Both the position numbers and the translations under genes were made by a program. The notes under the pieces are model-generated. The model did not search any database. It saw only the letters and a list, made by a program, of their open reading frames with translations, and had not been told where the DNA came from. A stretch of DNA of 39,345 bases, taken from IMG/VR virus record IMGVR_UViG_3300008262_000741, positions 1 to 39,345 of that record. One strand, written 5' to 3'. Below are positions 1 to 6,343 of the stretch, piece by piece; positions within the stretch are counted from its first letter, which is position 1, and the number at the start of each line of letters is the position of its first letter. The stretch comes from a virus.

Positions 1-456
1 ATCCAGACTGCTGTTCACATCCAGAGCAGGATATTCGTCAACCGATTGGTTCACAGCAGAAGTAATCAGACGCTTGATGAAACTTGCCATCAGTTCAATC
101 TGACCATTCTCACTTACACCATGATTACTCATGTCATAAGCAGTATAGAAATCATATAGACTGGTGGGGGACAAACTATAAGTAACCACAACATCCATAT
201 CTTTCATAATGGTGTTGTCTTTGGTCTTAGGAGTCAGATTATCCGATTGAACAGTAATCTTACGAGTGTTGAAGACTTTGATACTACCGAAGCCATCGTA
301 TTTAATACCAGGCGTCAGCACTTCATTCTTCACCTGACCATCAAACCCCACATAGAGACCATTTTCACCTGTGTTGATGGTGGTGAATTGACCAGCGGTG
401 AGCACCAGGGCGAGAAGAACACCACCAGCACCGAGAACAATTTTACCAGTAGACAT
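1..456 (-). CDS. SPFH/prohibitin-like membrane protein (C-terminus beyond window)
   Basis: The visible 152 residues start at ATG (454-456), MSTGKIVLGAGG, with one N-terminal hydrophobic anchor (about residues 5-22) followed by a band-7/SPFH-like stretch: TINTGENGLYVGFDGQV, TPGIKYDGFGSIKVFNTRK, and a region TKDNTIMKDMDVVVTYSLSP, which matches the pattern of prohibitin/HflK-HflC proteins. Such proteins form membrane-bound oligomeric scaffolds, and T4-like cyanophages are known to carry prohibitin-family genes. The gene runs off the left edge, so the coiled-coil tail expected of the family is not visible. It is the last gene of a three-gene cluster of membrane proteins (843, 643, 456). A role in remodelling or protecting the host membrane is inference; the family call is fairly secure. 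Confidence 0.8.
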   Translation of the reverse strand, partial: MSTGKIVLGAGGVLLALVLTAGQFTTINTGENGLYVGFDGQVKNEVLTPGIKYDGFGSIKVFNTRKITVQSDNLTPKTKDNTIMKDMDVVVTYSLSPTSLYDFYTAYDMSNHGVSENGQIELMASFIKRLITSAVNQSVDEYPALDVNSSLD

Positions 457-481
457 AATTTAGTTAGGGAGTAAAGAACAA

Positions 482-643
482 TCAATCAGAAGTAACGCCA
501 GCGTAAATCAACGCTACGGCTACAATCAAAAGGAGGAGAAGAGGGAACATCTTGATGAAGAATAGAACAGGAAGTCCCCTTGAGAGAAGAACGAACAGGA
601 TTAGAAATACTCCTGCTCCAACACCAAGAATTCTAGCAATCAT
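482..643 (-). CDS. Small hydrophobic membrane protein
   Basis: A 53-residue ORF starting MIARILGVGAGVF and ending YAGVTSD. Almost the whole protein is hydrophobic, with two predicted membrane segments (about residues 5-20 and 26-48) separated by a short SRGLP turn. Its ATG overlaps the stop of the upstream gene (ATGA at 640-643), so translation is probably coupled. I do not recognise a family. Its place between another small membrane protein and an SPFH protein suggests that the three act together at a membrane, which is inference. Confidence 0.65.
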   Translation of the reverse strand: MIARILGVGAGVFLILFVLLSRGLPVLFFIKMFPLLLLLIVAVALIYAGVTSD

Positions 644-843
644 TTGAACCAACCGTTGATCAACGCAATAATAAACACAATAGCAAGGATAGAAAGACCA
701 ATCAGGGCACTAATCCACAGAGGAGACAGCACCCACACCCACGACCAAGTAATGTGACCCGTGAGTTTCAGACCAATAAACAGAACAGTCAGCAGACCAG
801 GGAAACCGATACCGCTGGAGGACGAAGAGGAGTTGCTGGACAT
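640..843 (-). CDS. Small transmembrane protein (resembles phage 'Fragile-X-F' type)
   Basis: A 67-residue protein: a Ser-rich start (MSSNSSSSSSGIG), then two hydrophobic segments, FPGLLTVLFIGLKLTG and LWISALIGLSILAIVFIIAL, linked by ITWSWVWVLSPLW. The GLLT..FI.LKLTG..TWSW.WVLSPLWI pattern is one I associate with small phage proteins annotated as transmembrane Fragile-X-F-like; that label is a sequence resemblance, not a known function. First gene of the 843-to-1 membrane cluster, preceded by a promoter-like element near 965 and a leader of about 110 bases. No clear ribosome binding site is visible. Confidence 0.7.
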   Translation of the reverse strand: MSSNSSSSSSGIGFPGLLTVLFIGLKLTGHITWSWVWVLSPLWISALIGLSILAIVFIIALINGWFK

Positions 844-962
844 AGTAATGAAATAATTTGGTGTGGGGTGCTGATCTCCCCTACAGCATGTGAAGGATCT
901 TACCTAGGACCTATCCCATTTGATTGTGGGTGGTTTCTCTAGGAGGGTTCGCTTCTGAAGTT

Positions 963-968
963 ATTATA
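963..968 (-). promoter_or_regulatory. Candidate promoter (-10 TATAAT) for the membrane-protein cluster
   Basis: On the minus strand the context is TTTGCCCTATAATAACTTC, with a perfect TATAAT. No good -35 sits 16-18 bases upstream. The GCCCTATA(A/C)T context recurs at 6725, 7325 (as ACCCTATACT) and 10935. The resulting leader to the ATG at 843 is about 110 bases and holds no ORF; I see nothing else in 844-1009 beyond this element. Confidence 0.5.
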
Positions 969-1009
969 GGGCAAAGGCACAGAGCTTGAAGTGACCCTGT
1001 GCCAGTTGA

Positions 1010-1381
1010 TCAAGTGTCATACTCTGCTGCTGCCTGCTGCATAGCTTCTGCAATTCTGTCGTTCAGATTGTCATTAGGATCATTCAGGATCTGTTGAATA
1101 GGATCATTATATTTTGCTTCGGTTTCTTTTAAACGCTGCAAAAAACTATCATATCCATAATCACCACTGTAGAGATAATCAATATGACGCATAATTTCAG
1201 CAATTCTACGAATTTGTGGTAGATAAGATTCCAGACATTCAATAACTTCATCTGGGTATCCATGATGATATCCCCACTCATCGTTCATGAAGTTGTTTTC
1301 AATTTCTTCTTCTAATTCATCAGCAAACTGAGATACTTTGTAGTATTCATAACCACAATCGTTGAAATGACCACCGCTCAT
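1010..1381 (-). CDS. Conserved phage hypothetical protein (MSGGHF family)
   Basis: 123 residues starting MSGGHFNDCGYEYYKVSQFA. The MSGGHF...Y opening followed by an acidic helical region (ADELEEEIENNF) is typical of a small phage protein family of unknown function. Rich in Asp, Glu, Tyr and Gln, mostly helical in appearance, with no membrane segment. Its ATG overlaps the stop of the upstream 1378-1590 gene (ATGA). Last gene of the long overlapping operon that runs down from 6284. Confidence 0.75.
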   Translation of the reverse strand: MSGGHFNDCGYEYYKVSQFADELEEEIENNFMNDEWGYHHGYPDEVIECLESYLPQIRRIAEIMRHIDYLYSGDYGYDSFLQRLKETEAKYNDPIQQILNDPNDNLNDRIAEAMQQAAAEYDT

Positions 1382-1590
1382 TTTACTGCCCCCAATTCAT
1401 CAAGTTTCTCATTCACAAAACCAGTCATATCAAGTGTGCGTGGATCTACACCTTCATCAAGACAATCAAGGTGAAACTCCATAACAGCACCAAGGATCAA
1501 ACAGGTGCGGCGGTGATCGTGCTCTGTGATGGTAGTATGTGGCATAGCAACATAGGCAACGATGTGCTCGTAGAGTTGATCGTAGGTCAT
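1378..1590 (-). CDS. Hypothetical protein
   Basis: 70 residues starting MTYDQLYEHIVAYV. Contains a His-rich stretch (MPHTTITEHDHRR) and two Cys (CLILGAV..., DCLDEG); not enough to call a metal site. Probably a small soluble helical protein. Overlaps both neighbours by four bases (ATGA type), so it is part of the same translation-coupled operon. No family recognised. Confidence 0.65.
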   Translation of the reverse strand: MTYDQLYEHIVAYVAMPHTTITEHDHRRTCLILGAVMEFHLDCLDEGVDPRTLDMTGFVNEKLDELGAVK

Positions 1591-1874
1591 TCAAATTCTC
1601 CTGGTTTAGGTTCGGGAACAGGCGGAAGAGGGGGAGGGGTTTGAGTTTGTTGTGGCAGTTGAGGCGGGGGAGTTACTACAGGTTCTGGTTTAGGTTGGTC
1701 TTTTACTTGAGTAAGTTCTTGCTCAAGTTCAGTAATTTTCTTTTCAAAGACAGAAATATCTTGCTGTGGTTCTGGTTGAGTTTGGTTTTCATTTGCCAAT
1801 TTCCAACCAGCAGCCCCAGCAGCAAAGATACTTGCGAGAGCGGCACAAACAGAAATAGTCTTAGAAAAACTCAT
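1587..1874 (-). CDS. Proline-rich membrane-anchored or exported protein
   Basis: 95 residues. The N-terminus MSFSKTISVCAALASIFAAGAAGW is a signal peptide or membrane anchor. It is followed by a coiled-coil heptad region (FEKKITELEQELTQVKD) and a Pro/Gln-rich tail (QLPQQTQTPPPLPPVPEP). This layout suits a protein tethered in the inner membrane and reaching into the periplasm. A spanin-like role can be imagined from this layout, but there is no lipobox and no partner gene, so I do not call it one. ATGA overlap with the upstream gene. Confidence 0.7.
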   Translation of the reverse strand: MSFSKTISVCAALASIFAAGAAGWKLANENQTQPEPQQDISVFEKKITELEQELTQVKDQPKPEPVVTPPPQLPQQTQTPPPLPPVPEPKPGEFE

Positions 1875-2098
1875 TCAATAACTTCCTCAATAATTTCCCA
1901 GTGTGCGTCAGACTTGTCACCAAAACGATTTACACCTTCACGGGTGCTCACCCACATAGCGTATTCGCCATTCTCGGATACCAAGAACAGCTCACCACCA
2001 GTATCCTGTTCTACAATACAAACAGGATTACGATTCATCACATTAGCAAAGCGGTTCTTTGCCTTGCTACTCTTGGGTTTGACGATTACCTTTCTCAT
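1871..2098 (-). CDS. Hypothetical small basic protein
   Basis: 75 residues, starting MRKVIVKPKSSKAKNRFANVMN. The N-terminal 20 residues are strongly basic (K/R), followed by a beta-rich part (CIVEQDTGGELFLVSENGEYAMWVS) and an acidic end. Overlaps the upstream gene by 32 bases and the downstream one by four. No family recognised; the basic N-terminus would allow nucleic-acid contact, which is inference. Confidence 0.65.
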   Translation of the reverse strand: MRKVIVKPKSSKAKNRFANVMNRNPVCIVEQDTGGELFLVSENGEYAMWVSTREGVNRFGDKSDAHWEIIEEVIE

Positions 2099-2258
2099 AG
2101 CAGAGTTCTACTCCATAGGTGTTTTTGATGTTGTCTGTCAGGTAATCATACAGCAGATCAGCAAACCCATAGTGGGGGCGTGTACCAGTTTCCAAACTGC
2201 CACTCGTTGCCACCGTCCACATAATGTCTAGTGCTTTTTTATCAGGTAAGGTCTTCAT
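2067..2258 (-). CDS. Hypothetical protein
   Basis: 63 residues from the ATG at 2256-2258 (MKTLPDKKALDIMWTVATSG), chosen because it overlaps the end of the upstream gene in the way usual for this operon; a longer reading from a TTG near 2282 is less likely. The sequence suggests a small helical protein (GFADLLYDYLTDNIKNTYGVELCYE). No recognised family. Confidence 0.6.
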   Translation of the reverse strand: MKTLPDKKALDIMWTVATSGSLETGTRPHYGFADLLYDYLTDNIKNTYGVELCYEKGNRQTQE

Positions 2259-2619
2259 CGTCCAATTCAACTCCATCAACAAGGTTTTTCAGTCGGTCCA
2301 TGACTTCATCCATGGGATAAGTCTCCACTTTTCCTAACTCAATATCTTCTACCATCTGCATTAGATACTCCAGGAACTCTTTGGGATAAACATCATCTTC
2401 ATTCAACGAAGCCCAGAACCATTCTTTACACTCTTCCTCTGGGTCGTCTTGGGTCAGCAGCGCGTACCCATCGTACCGTGATGACGCGAGATCGCACCAA
2501 ATACGGAAATTACAACGAATGCTCTGCCATCCTGTCATCCAACAGTGTCCAATCCAGTATTCCCACCAGTTCAAGGTGGTTTTGTTTTTTGCTGTTCCTC
2601 TTACTGGTGTACTAAACAT
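2242..2619 (-). CDS. Conserved hypothetical protein, Trp-rich
   Basis: 125 residues from the ATG at 2617-2619 (MFSTPVRGTAKNK). That start overlaps the upstream gene's stop (TGATG); the longer frame reaching 2658 overlaps the upstream gene and lacks a ribosome binding site. Unusually rich in Trp in the first half (LNWWEYWIGHCWMTGWQS, IWCDLASS), then acidic and helical (DDPEEECKEWFWASLNEDD). No membrane segment. Family unknown to me. Confidence 0.65.
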   Translation of the reverse strand: MFSTPVRGTAKNKTTLNWWEYWIGHCWMTGWQSIRCNFRIWCDLASSRYDGYALLTQDDPEEECKEWFWASLNEDDVYPKEFLEYLMQMVEDIELGKVETYPMDEVMDRLKNLVDGVELDDEDLT

Positions 2620-2783
2620 CACTCCAAATGCTCCCTGCAGAATTTGAAACGTTCCCATTCTTCATCGCTGAAGTTGTCACTAGCATACGGAATGCCCACC
2701 ACATAAGAACAGAATCGATTTATCTGTTCCGAGCGGTCCATGGGTGTGCTAGCGACCGCTGCAGCAAGTAGAATTTCAAGCAT
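2619..2783 (-). CDS. Small hypothetical protein
   Basis: 54 residues, MLEILLAAAVASTPMDRSEQ through EEWERFKFCREHLE. ATG at 2781-2783, directly after the upstream stop at 2786; the stop overlaps the start of the downstream gene as TGATG. Mostly helical, with two Cys (residues about 25 and 49). Packing between two coupled genes with no gap is the main support for it being real. Confidence 0.55.
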   Translation of the reverse strand: MLEILLAAAVASTPMDRSEQINRFCSYVVGIPYASDNFSDEEWERFKFCREHLE

Positions 2784-2785
2784 AA

Positions 2786-3058
2786 TCAACACTCATCAAT
2801 TGTGAGATAATCTGTGTCTTCTATGTAGTCCCAGTTCCAGGTGCGTTCGATGAATCCTACGTCAATTCCAAATTTATATGCCCAGAACATAATACTCAAC
2901 GTACTACCATTACCTGATTTGATTTGCAGATATGGCCAACTGGCATAATCATTCCAACTTACAGAACCTTGGAGAAGTGCCCAGTTCTTTGTATGAAGGA
3001 TTTGGGCATACCAATCATGCCCATAATCGTATCTGTGCTTTAGTGTGATTAGTTTCAT
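2786..3058 (-). CDS. Conserved hypothetical protein
   Basis: 90 residues, starting MKLITLKHRYDYGHDWYAQ. Rich in aromatic residues (WNDYASWPYLQ, RTWNWDYIED), beta-rich in appearance, no membrane segment. Its ATG overlaps the stop of the upstream 3055-3450 gene (ATGA). The pair probably works together, as both are aromatic-rich and of similar style. No family recognised. Confidence 0.7.
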   Translation of the reverse strand: MKLITLKHRYDYGHDWYAQILHTKNWALLQGSVSWNDYASWPYLQIKSGNGSTLSIMFWAYKFGIDVGFIERTWNWDYIEDTDYLTIDEC

Positions 3059-3450
3059 CGTCCTGTAATGTCCTCGTAGTCTTGTAGTTTACCATGCCTG
3101 AAGTGAATTTTCAAGCGTGGCCAATCTTCCCACGCTCCTTTCCAGTTGGCAGGATACACTTCAATATACTTTGTCATGTAGTGTGGTTGATACCTGCCAT
3201 GCACACCCGTTGACACCCATTCGTGGTTTCCCCATAGGAGGTTAGGGTCATACTTAGGATGCCCCTCTTCAAATACTTCAAATGTATGTGTGCCAACATA
3301 GCTCGGATACCACAGCAGACCAGTTGGATCTAACCAATAGTCAGTCATGGTGCCACCGATTCCTTCTTCAATATCTTTAGTCTGGCACACTACATTAGTA
3401 AATTGTTCGCCCAGATTATAAGATGATCTGAAGTAATCGAACATGCCCAT
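3055..3450 (-). CDS. Conserved hypothetical protein (MGMFDYF type)
   Basis: 131 residues beginning MGMFDYFRSSYNLGEQFTN. The MGMFD opening followed by a compact beta-rich domain with one Cys (VVCQTKDIEEG) recalls a phage family of unknown function in which the same opening precedes a zinc-ribbon-like part; here the second Cys pair is absent. Trp/Tyr-rich (NWKGAWEDWPRLKIHF). Overlaps the AbrB-like gene upstream by one base. Confidence 0.7.
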   Translation of the reverse strand: MGMFDYFRSSYNLGEQFTNVVCQTKDIEEGIGGTMTDYWLDPTGLLWYPSYVGTHTFEVFEEGHPKYDPNLLWGNHEWVSTGVHGRYQPHYMTKYIEVYPANWKGAWEDWPRLKIHFRHGKLQDYEDITGR

Positions 3451-3641
3451 TAGTCTTCCTCCACCTTTACAAGTTTGATGTGGTCATCTTCCAAAATCCA
3501 TTCTAGCAGATCTCCCTCATCCCAACCCAATTCCAGCAACAATTCGTCAGGAATGGGCATCATGAGTTCATCATTTTCTTCCTCAAGCGTAACAGTATAG
3601 GTTGTACTCAGGTTTGTATCGGTCGATGTACTTTCTTGCAT
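3450..3641 (-). CDS. AbrB/MazE-like swapped-hairpin protein
   Basis: 63 residues. The core TYTVTLEEENDELMMPIPDE, then LLLELGWDEGDLLEWILE, fits the SpoVT-AbrB fold: a beta-hairpin, the P-x-P/E-L-L turn, a G-W-x-E-G-D loop and a closing strand (HIKLVKVEED). AbrB/MazE proteins bind DNA as dimers and act as transition-state regulators or antitoxins. The usual basic DNA-contact residues are scarce here (the protein is very acidic), so DNA binding is uncertain. No toxin-like gene is evident next to it. The first 20 residues overlap the end of another small frame (3583-3723), so the true start could be further in. Confidence 0.6.
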   Translation of the reverse strand: MQESTSTDTNLSTTYTVTLEEENDELMMPIPDELLLELGWDEGDLLEWILEDDHIKLVKVEED

Positions 3642-3723
3642 GTGATTCAGTTTGAAAATAACAAGTTTTCTTTTCAGATTTATCTTCCAAGCGATACGGG
3701 AATGTATCTACGTATGGAAACAA
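3583..3723 (-). CDS. Possible small ORF overlapping two genes (TTG start)
   Basis: 46 residues, LFPYVDTFPYRLEDKSEK, then a Tyr-rich end (SHARKYIDRYKPEYNLYCYA). It opens at a TTG (3721-3723) seven bases after the stop of the 3731-4042 gene and overlaps the AbrB-like gene by 59 bases. The amino-acid pattern looks like real protein rather than noise, and short F-P-Y-V-D-T proteins of this kind are something I associate with cyanophages (from memory). No ribosome binding site is visible; stop/restart coupling would be needed. The same frame stays open upstream through the neighbouring gene, probably by chance. Confidence 0.4.
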   Translation of the reverse strand: MFPYVDTFPYRLEDKSEKKTCYFQTESHARKYIDRYKPEYNLYCYA

Positions 3724-3730
3724 AGACAGA

Positions 3731-4042
3731 TCAGAAGAATAAACGAGGGAGGTTGTCTGGTCCTTCGTCTTTGCGGGCTTGGCGGACTTCGAGGAACTTT
3801 TTGATGTTGTTGAGGTCTTGGTTGAGGTCTTCTTCTGTTTGGTCGATGAAGTATTCTGTGACTTGATTGACCGCTTCGGTTGCGTCGTCAGCGACTCCAA
3901 GTTCTTGGAGAGTGTTGAGTTTGTTTTGGATCGCGTTGATGAAGTCTTCTTGGGTCCAGGTGTTGAGGATGCTTTCTTGCGGGTCGTTTTTGTCCCAGTA
4001 GATTGTGAGGCTGCCATCGTCTTCTTGCTTGACATCAATCAT
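3731..4042 (-). CDS. Conserved hypothetical protein, acidic
   Basis: 103 residues, starting MIDVKQEDDGSLTIYWDKND. The N-terminal beta part (GSLTIYWDKNDPQESILNTW) is followed by acidic helices (EDFINAIQNKLNTLQELG, TEYFIDQTEEDLNQDLNNI). The start is supported by a GGAGAAAA ribosome binding site and an ATGA overlap with the upstream gene. The alternative frame on the same DNA is Ser/Thr/Lys-rich and judged a shadow. Function unknown. Confidence 0.7.
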   Translation of the reverse strand: MIDVKQEDDGSLTIYWDKNDPQESILNTWTQEDFINAIQNKLNTLQELGVADDATEAVNQVTEYFIDQTEEDLNQDLNNIKKFLEVRQARKDEGPDNLPRLFF

Positions 4043-4302
4043 TTTTCTCCAAGTGAATAATTTTTGAGTGTAGCACTTTGCTGAGCATATTCGTGACTGG
4101 TAAGATTTACCAGATCGGATGTGATCTTCTCAAGTACTTGAAAGCATGACCCAGGCAAGTTAGCGTAATTACCGAAACCAGGACCATAGATCGCATCTTT
4201 AACTTTATCCATCAGCATCGTGTATGCTGCTAGTTTATCATCAAACATATCAAGATAAAGGTCTTCATCTGTCTGTTTATTAAAACGTGGGATGTCAATC
4301 AT
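4039..4302 (-). CDS. Hypothetical protein
   Basis: 87 residues, MIDIPRFNKQTDEDLYLDMF. Mainly helical, with a central Gly/Pro turn (DAIYGPGFGNYANLPGS). Starts in the stop of the upstream gene (TAATG at 4300-4304) and overlaps the downstream one by four bases. It shares the MID(I/V) opening with its downstream neighbour but nothing further that I can see. No family recognised. Confidence 0.65.
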   Translation of the reverse strand: MIDIPRFNKQTDEDLYLDMFDDKLAAYTMLMDKVKDAIYGPGFGNYANLPGSCFQVLEKITSDLVNLTSHEYAQQSATLKNYSLGEK

Positions 4303-4718
4303 TATTCCAAACCAATAAGATCAGTTTCTTGTTGCAGTACGGTGCCCATCGGACCTTTAGGAGTTTTCATGAGACGGGCAATCTCTTCTTCGCGCTCGTT
4401 CCACTCTTTCACCCGCGCTTCCAAGTCCTCTTCCATGATCAGATCATACTCTTTACAGACCTTACGCTGCTCTGCTTCGGTTACATAATCGTTGAAGACC
4501 AACGACATAGCACCACTACGAATGCTAGCAGGACACATACCCACACACAGCATGAACTTTTCAAAAAGTTTGAAATACTGCTTGGCATTAAGATCAGCAG
4601 CAGGTGCTGTGATCAGATAGTGCTCTTCAGGAATAAAGTCATCAGCATCCCAGCTAGAACCATAGCTATGGGTGAAGGTTGCATCGAATTTGAATTCAAC
4701 AGTTGCTTCGTAAGTCAT
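4302..4718 (-). CDS. Hypothetical protein
   Basis: 138 residues, starting MTYEATVEFKFDATFTHSYG. A beta-rich N-terminus (VEFKFDATFTHSY) is followed by a long charged helical C-terminal half (AEQRKVCKEYDLIMEEDLEA, EWNEREEEIARLMK), a probable coiled coil. ATGA overlap with the upstream small gene. Function unknown. Confidence 0.65.
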   Translation of the reverse strand: MTYEATVEFKFDATFTHSYGSSWDADDFIPEEHYLITAPAADLNAKQYFKLFEKFMLCVGMCPASIRSGAMSLVFNDYVTEAEQRKVCKEYDLIMEEDLEARVKEWNEREEEIARLMKTPKGPMGTVLQQETDLIGLE

Positions 4719-4882
4719 TCTTCGTTATCGTCAGGGTTTTTGGGATTAGCAAAGGTGCCGAAATTGTATGTGTAATAAAGGAAGTTGTTGATGCTACGAT
4801 CAATACCTAAACTCTCTTTCACATCCAACCACGACTCGTATTCTAACTGAAGGTCTGGTCCTAAGTCAATAGTTACTTGCAT
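4715..4882 (-). CDS. Small hypothetical protein
   Basis: 55 residues, MQVTIDLGPDLQLEYESWLD to NPKNPDDNEE. Begins right after the oxygenase gene's stop (4884) and ends inside the next start (ATGA at 4715-4718). Acidic, beta then helix. The codon pattern and tight packing support it; no family recognised. Confidence 0.6.
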   Translation of the reverse strand: MQVTIDLGPDLQLEYESWLDVKESLGIDRSINNFLYYTYNFGTFANPKNPDDNEE

Positions 4883-4883
4883 A

Positions 4884-5489
4884 TCAAAACTCAATAGGTG
4901 CTACATCATTTTCTCTCAAAACCCCAACAGTAAACATGTTAAACGCAATAGTCCACCTAGGGAGTTTTGTCATGTTCTTACCAACCATGTGAGACAAATA
5001 TGATGGGAACATCACACACTGTCCAGATACTGGTTCTAAGACATGATAATCAACATTATACATGTTGACTGCTGTTTTTTCTGGTTGAATGTATGTGGAG
5101 AACAACCTGTTACCATTCACAGCAGGACTCATAACTTGAAATTTACCGCTGTTTGGTGGTGTGTCAAGAAACAAAACTCCACTAATCATAGAATTAGCAT
5201 GAATGTGATTCCTGCCCATCCCATCTTCTTCATGCAGGTTTACCCACGAAGATGTGAACCTCAGATCAAAATTATATCCAAGCATCTCAACAAATTTACG
5301 AGCCTTTGTCATTATTTGTTGGGAAGTATCTGGGAATTGATCCAGTATTTGTTGATCGATTGAAATGTACCCATAGGGTCTGGGGCGCATCTCAATTTGT
5401 TTGATCAAGGTTTCTTCATCTTGACTGACATTTATGAAACAGTTGAAGAAAGGAGTTGGAAACAAAGAGACAATCTCATCCTGCATCAT
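4884..5489 (-). CDS. 2-oxoglutarate/Fe(II)-dependent oxygenase (2OG-FeII_Oxy_5 type)
   Basis: 201 residues. The iron site reads H95-I-H97 in RNHIHANSMISGVLFL, where the second position is His rather than the usual Asp, as is common in this phage subfamily. The distal His is H167 (FPSYLSHMVG), and R178 (LPRWTIAFN) is the likely 2-oxoglutarate anchor. The SWVNLHEEDG stretch before the HxH and the SGVLFLDTP strand after it fit Pfam family 2OG-FeII_Oxy_5 (PF13759). It would be a cytosolic hydroxylase; substrate unknown. Two adjacent ATGs (5489 and 5486) lie behind a good AAGGAGG site. Unlike the other oxygenases here, it sits among small early-type genes. Confidence 0.85.
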   Translation of the reverse strand: MMQDEIVSLFPTPFFNCFINVSQDEETLIKQIEMRPRPYGYISIDQQILDQFPDTSQQIMTKARKFVEMLGYNFDLRFTSSWVNLHEEDGMGRNHIHANSMISGVLFLDTPPNSGKFQVMSPAVNGNRLFSTYIQPEKTAVNMYNVDYHVLEPVSGQCVMFPSYLSHMVGKNMTKLPRWTIAFNMFTVGVLRENDVAPIEF

Positions 5490-5622
5490 TTTCTTTCTCC
5501 TCCTTTATCTTTTCCATTAGAGAATCAGCCAACTCTGTCTGACCATCGTTACACGCTTCCATGTAAGCTATGATGAGTTTCCTCATGTTAGCAGAAATTA
5601 TAGGATTACTGTCTGAGTTCAT
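5476..5622 (-). CDS. Small hypothetical protein
   Basis: 48 residues, MNSDSNPIISANMRKLIIAY to KIKEEKENDAG. Helical and charged (MEACNDGQTELADSLMEKI). Its start overlaps the stop of the 5606-5809 gene by 17 bases, and its 3' end carries the AAGGAGG ribosome binding site of the oxygenase gene, so it links the two. No family recognised. Confidence 0.6.
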   Translation of the reverse strand: MNSDSNPIISANMRKLIIAYMEACNDGQTELADSLMEKIKEEKENDAG

Positions 5623-5809
5623 CATAATCACAATACAGAGTTTCTTCGGCATCAAGTTGCTCGGGATCTAACCACTCAAAGAACTCATCAGCGAGGGCGA
5701 GAGCATCATCAATACGCTCGTCTTGCATGAACTCTTGGAACTTATCAGTCACCCAATCAATCAGATCGTCACGTTGTTCGGACAGGCGGATTTCGACAGA
5801 GTTGCTCAT
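5606..5809 (-). CDS. Hypothetical acidic protein
   Basis: 67 residues, MSNSVEIRLSEQRDDLIDWV. Strongly acidic, almost entirely helical (KFQEFMQDERIDDALALADE, FFEWLDPEQLDAEE). ATGA overlap with the upstream gene. Function unknown; very acidic small proteins of this kind in phages are sometimes DNA mimics or inhibitors, but nothing specific supports that here. Confidence 0.65.
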   Translation of the reverse strand: MSNSVEIRLSEQRDDLIDWVTDKFQEFMQDERIDDALALADEFFEWLDPEQLDAEETLYCDYDELRQ

Positions 5810-6054
5810 AGTTTTTTGAGAAAGAGAACGTTGTTAAGGTGGTCGTACTGAATGAACTCTACATCACGAGGCAGCAGAGAGACGGCAGCAGCAGCAAAAT
5901 CGTTAGGAAACTTTGCGAACAGACGCCAGAACTTTGCCACACCATCGTAGTCTAGAGTAGACTTGGGGAGAACACGGATCTCGTACTCACCCATCGTGTA
6001 ACGATTGGGATACGGTTCTATGAACTCTCTGATGTGATCTTGCAGTAAATTCAT
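5806..6054 (-). CDS. Hypothetical protein
   Basis: 82 residues, MNLLQDHIREFIEPYPNRYT. Mixed alpha/beta (GEYEIRVLPKSTLDYDGVAK, FWRLFAKFPNDFAAAAVSLL). ATGA overlap at both ends. No recognised family; part of the operon starting at the 6312-6340 promoter. Confidence 0.65.
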   Translation of the reverse strand: MNLLQDHIREFIEPYPNRYTMGEYEIRVLPKSTLDYDGVAKFWRLFAKFPNDFAAAAVSLLPRDVEFIQYDHLNNVLFLKKL

Positions 6055-6284
6055 TTCGTAAAGACCTCAACGTTGTGCTCGTAATACAGTTTAGCAGAGT
6101 CGATCAGCAGTTTGCTCATGTGAGCAACATACTCAAGATCTTCTTCACAAGGATTTAGATCATAGGCATAATCCCAATCAACGGTGCCATCGGGATTTAC
6201 AGGAGCACCAAAAACGGTAATACCGTCATCGTCAAGAGCGAAAGCTTGCTCGTTTGCAACCAGATAGTAGCAGGGGATTTCCAT
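6051..6284 (-). CDS. Hypothetical protein, first gene of operon
   Basis: 77 residues, MEIPCYYLVANEQAFALDDD. The N-terminus is a beta hairpin (CYYLVANEQAFALDDDGITV), followed by an acidic middle (DWDYAYDLNPCEEDLEY) and a helical end. It is the first gene after a good sigma-70-like promoter and heads a run of overlapping genes that continues to about 1010. Function unknown. Confidence 0.7.
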   Translation of the reverse strand: MEIPCYYLVANEQAFALDDDGITVFGAPVNPDGTVDWDYAYDLNPCEEDLEYVAHMSKLLIDSAKLYYEHNVEVFTK

Positions 6285-6311
6285 GAGAAAGAAGCGATTG
6301 AACTCTGTGGT

Positions 6312-6340
6312 AATTTAGCAGGTGAGGCGCGGAATGTCAA
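6312..6340 (-). promoter_or_regulatory. Sigma-70-like promoter, TTGACA-17-TAAATT
   Basis: On the minus strand a perfect -35 TTGACA (6335-6340) and a -10 TAAATT (6312-6317) are separated by exactly 17 bases. It lies in the 59-base gap between the 6344-6697 gene and the 6051-6284 gene, so host RNA polymerase could start the long small-gene operon here. Confidence 0.65.
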
Positions 6341-6343
6341 GCA

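Noticed and set aside
1641-2231. Long plus-strand open frame of 196 codons
   Set aside because: Antisense to four coupled minus-strand genes with sensible proteins; no ribosome binding site.
3450-3641. Toxin-antitoxin pair with the AbrB-like protein
   Set aside because: Neighbours show no toxin motif such as a PIN or MazF-like pattern.
3724-4038. Ser/Thr/Lys-rich frame overlapping the 3731-4042 gene
   Set aside because: Low-complexity composition expected from an alternative frame of acidic codons; the other frame has a ribosome binding site and better protein character. Only its last 46 codons look real.
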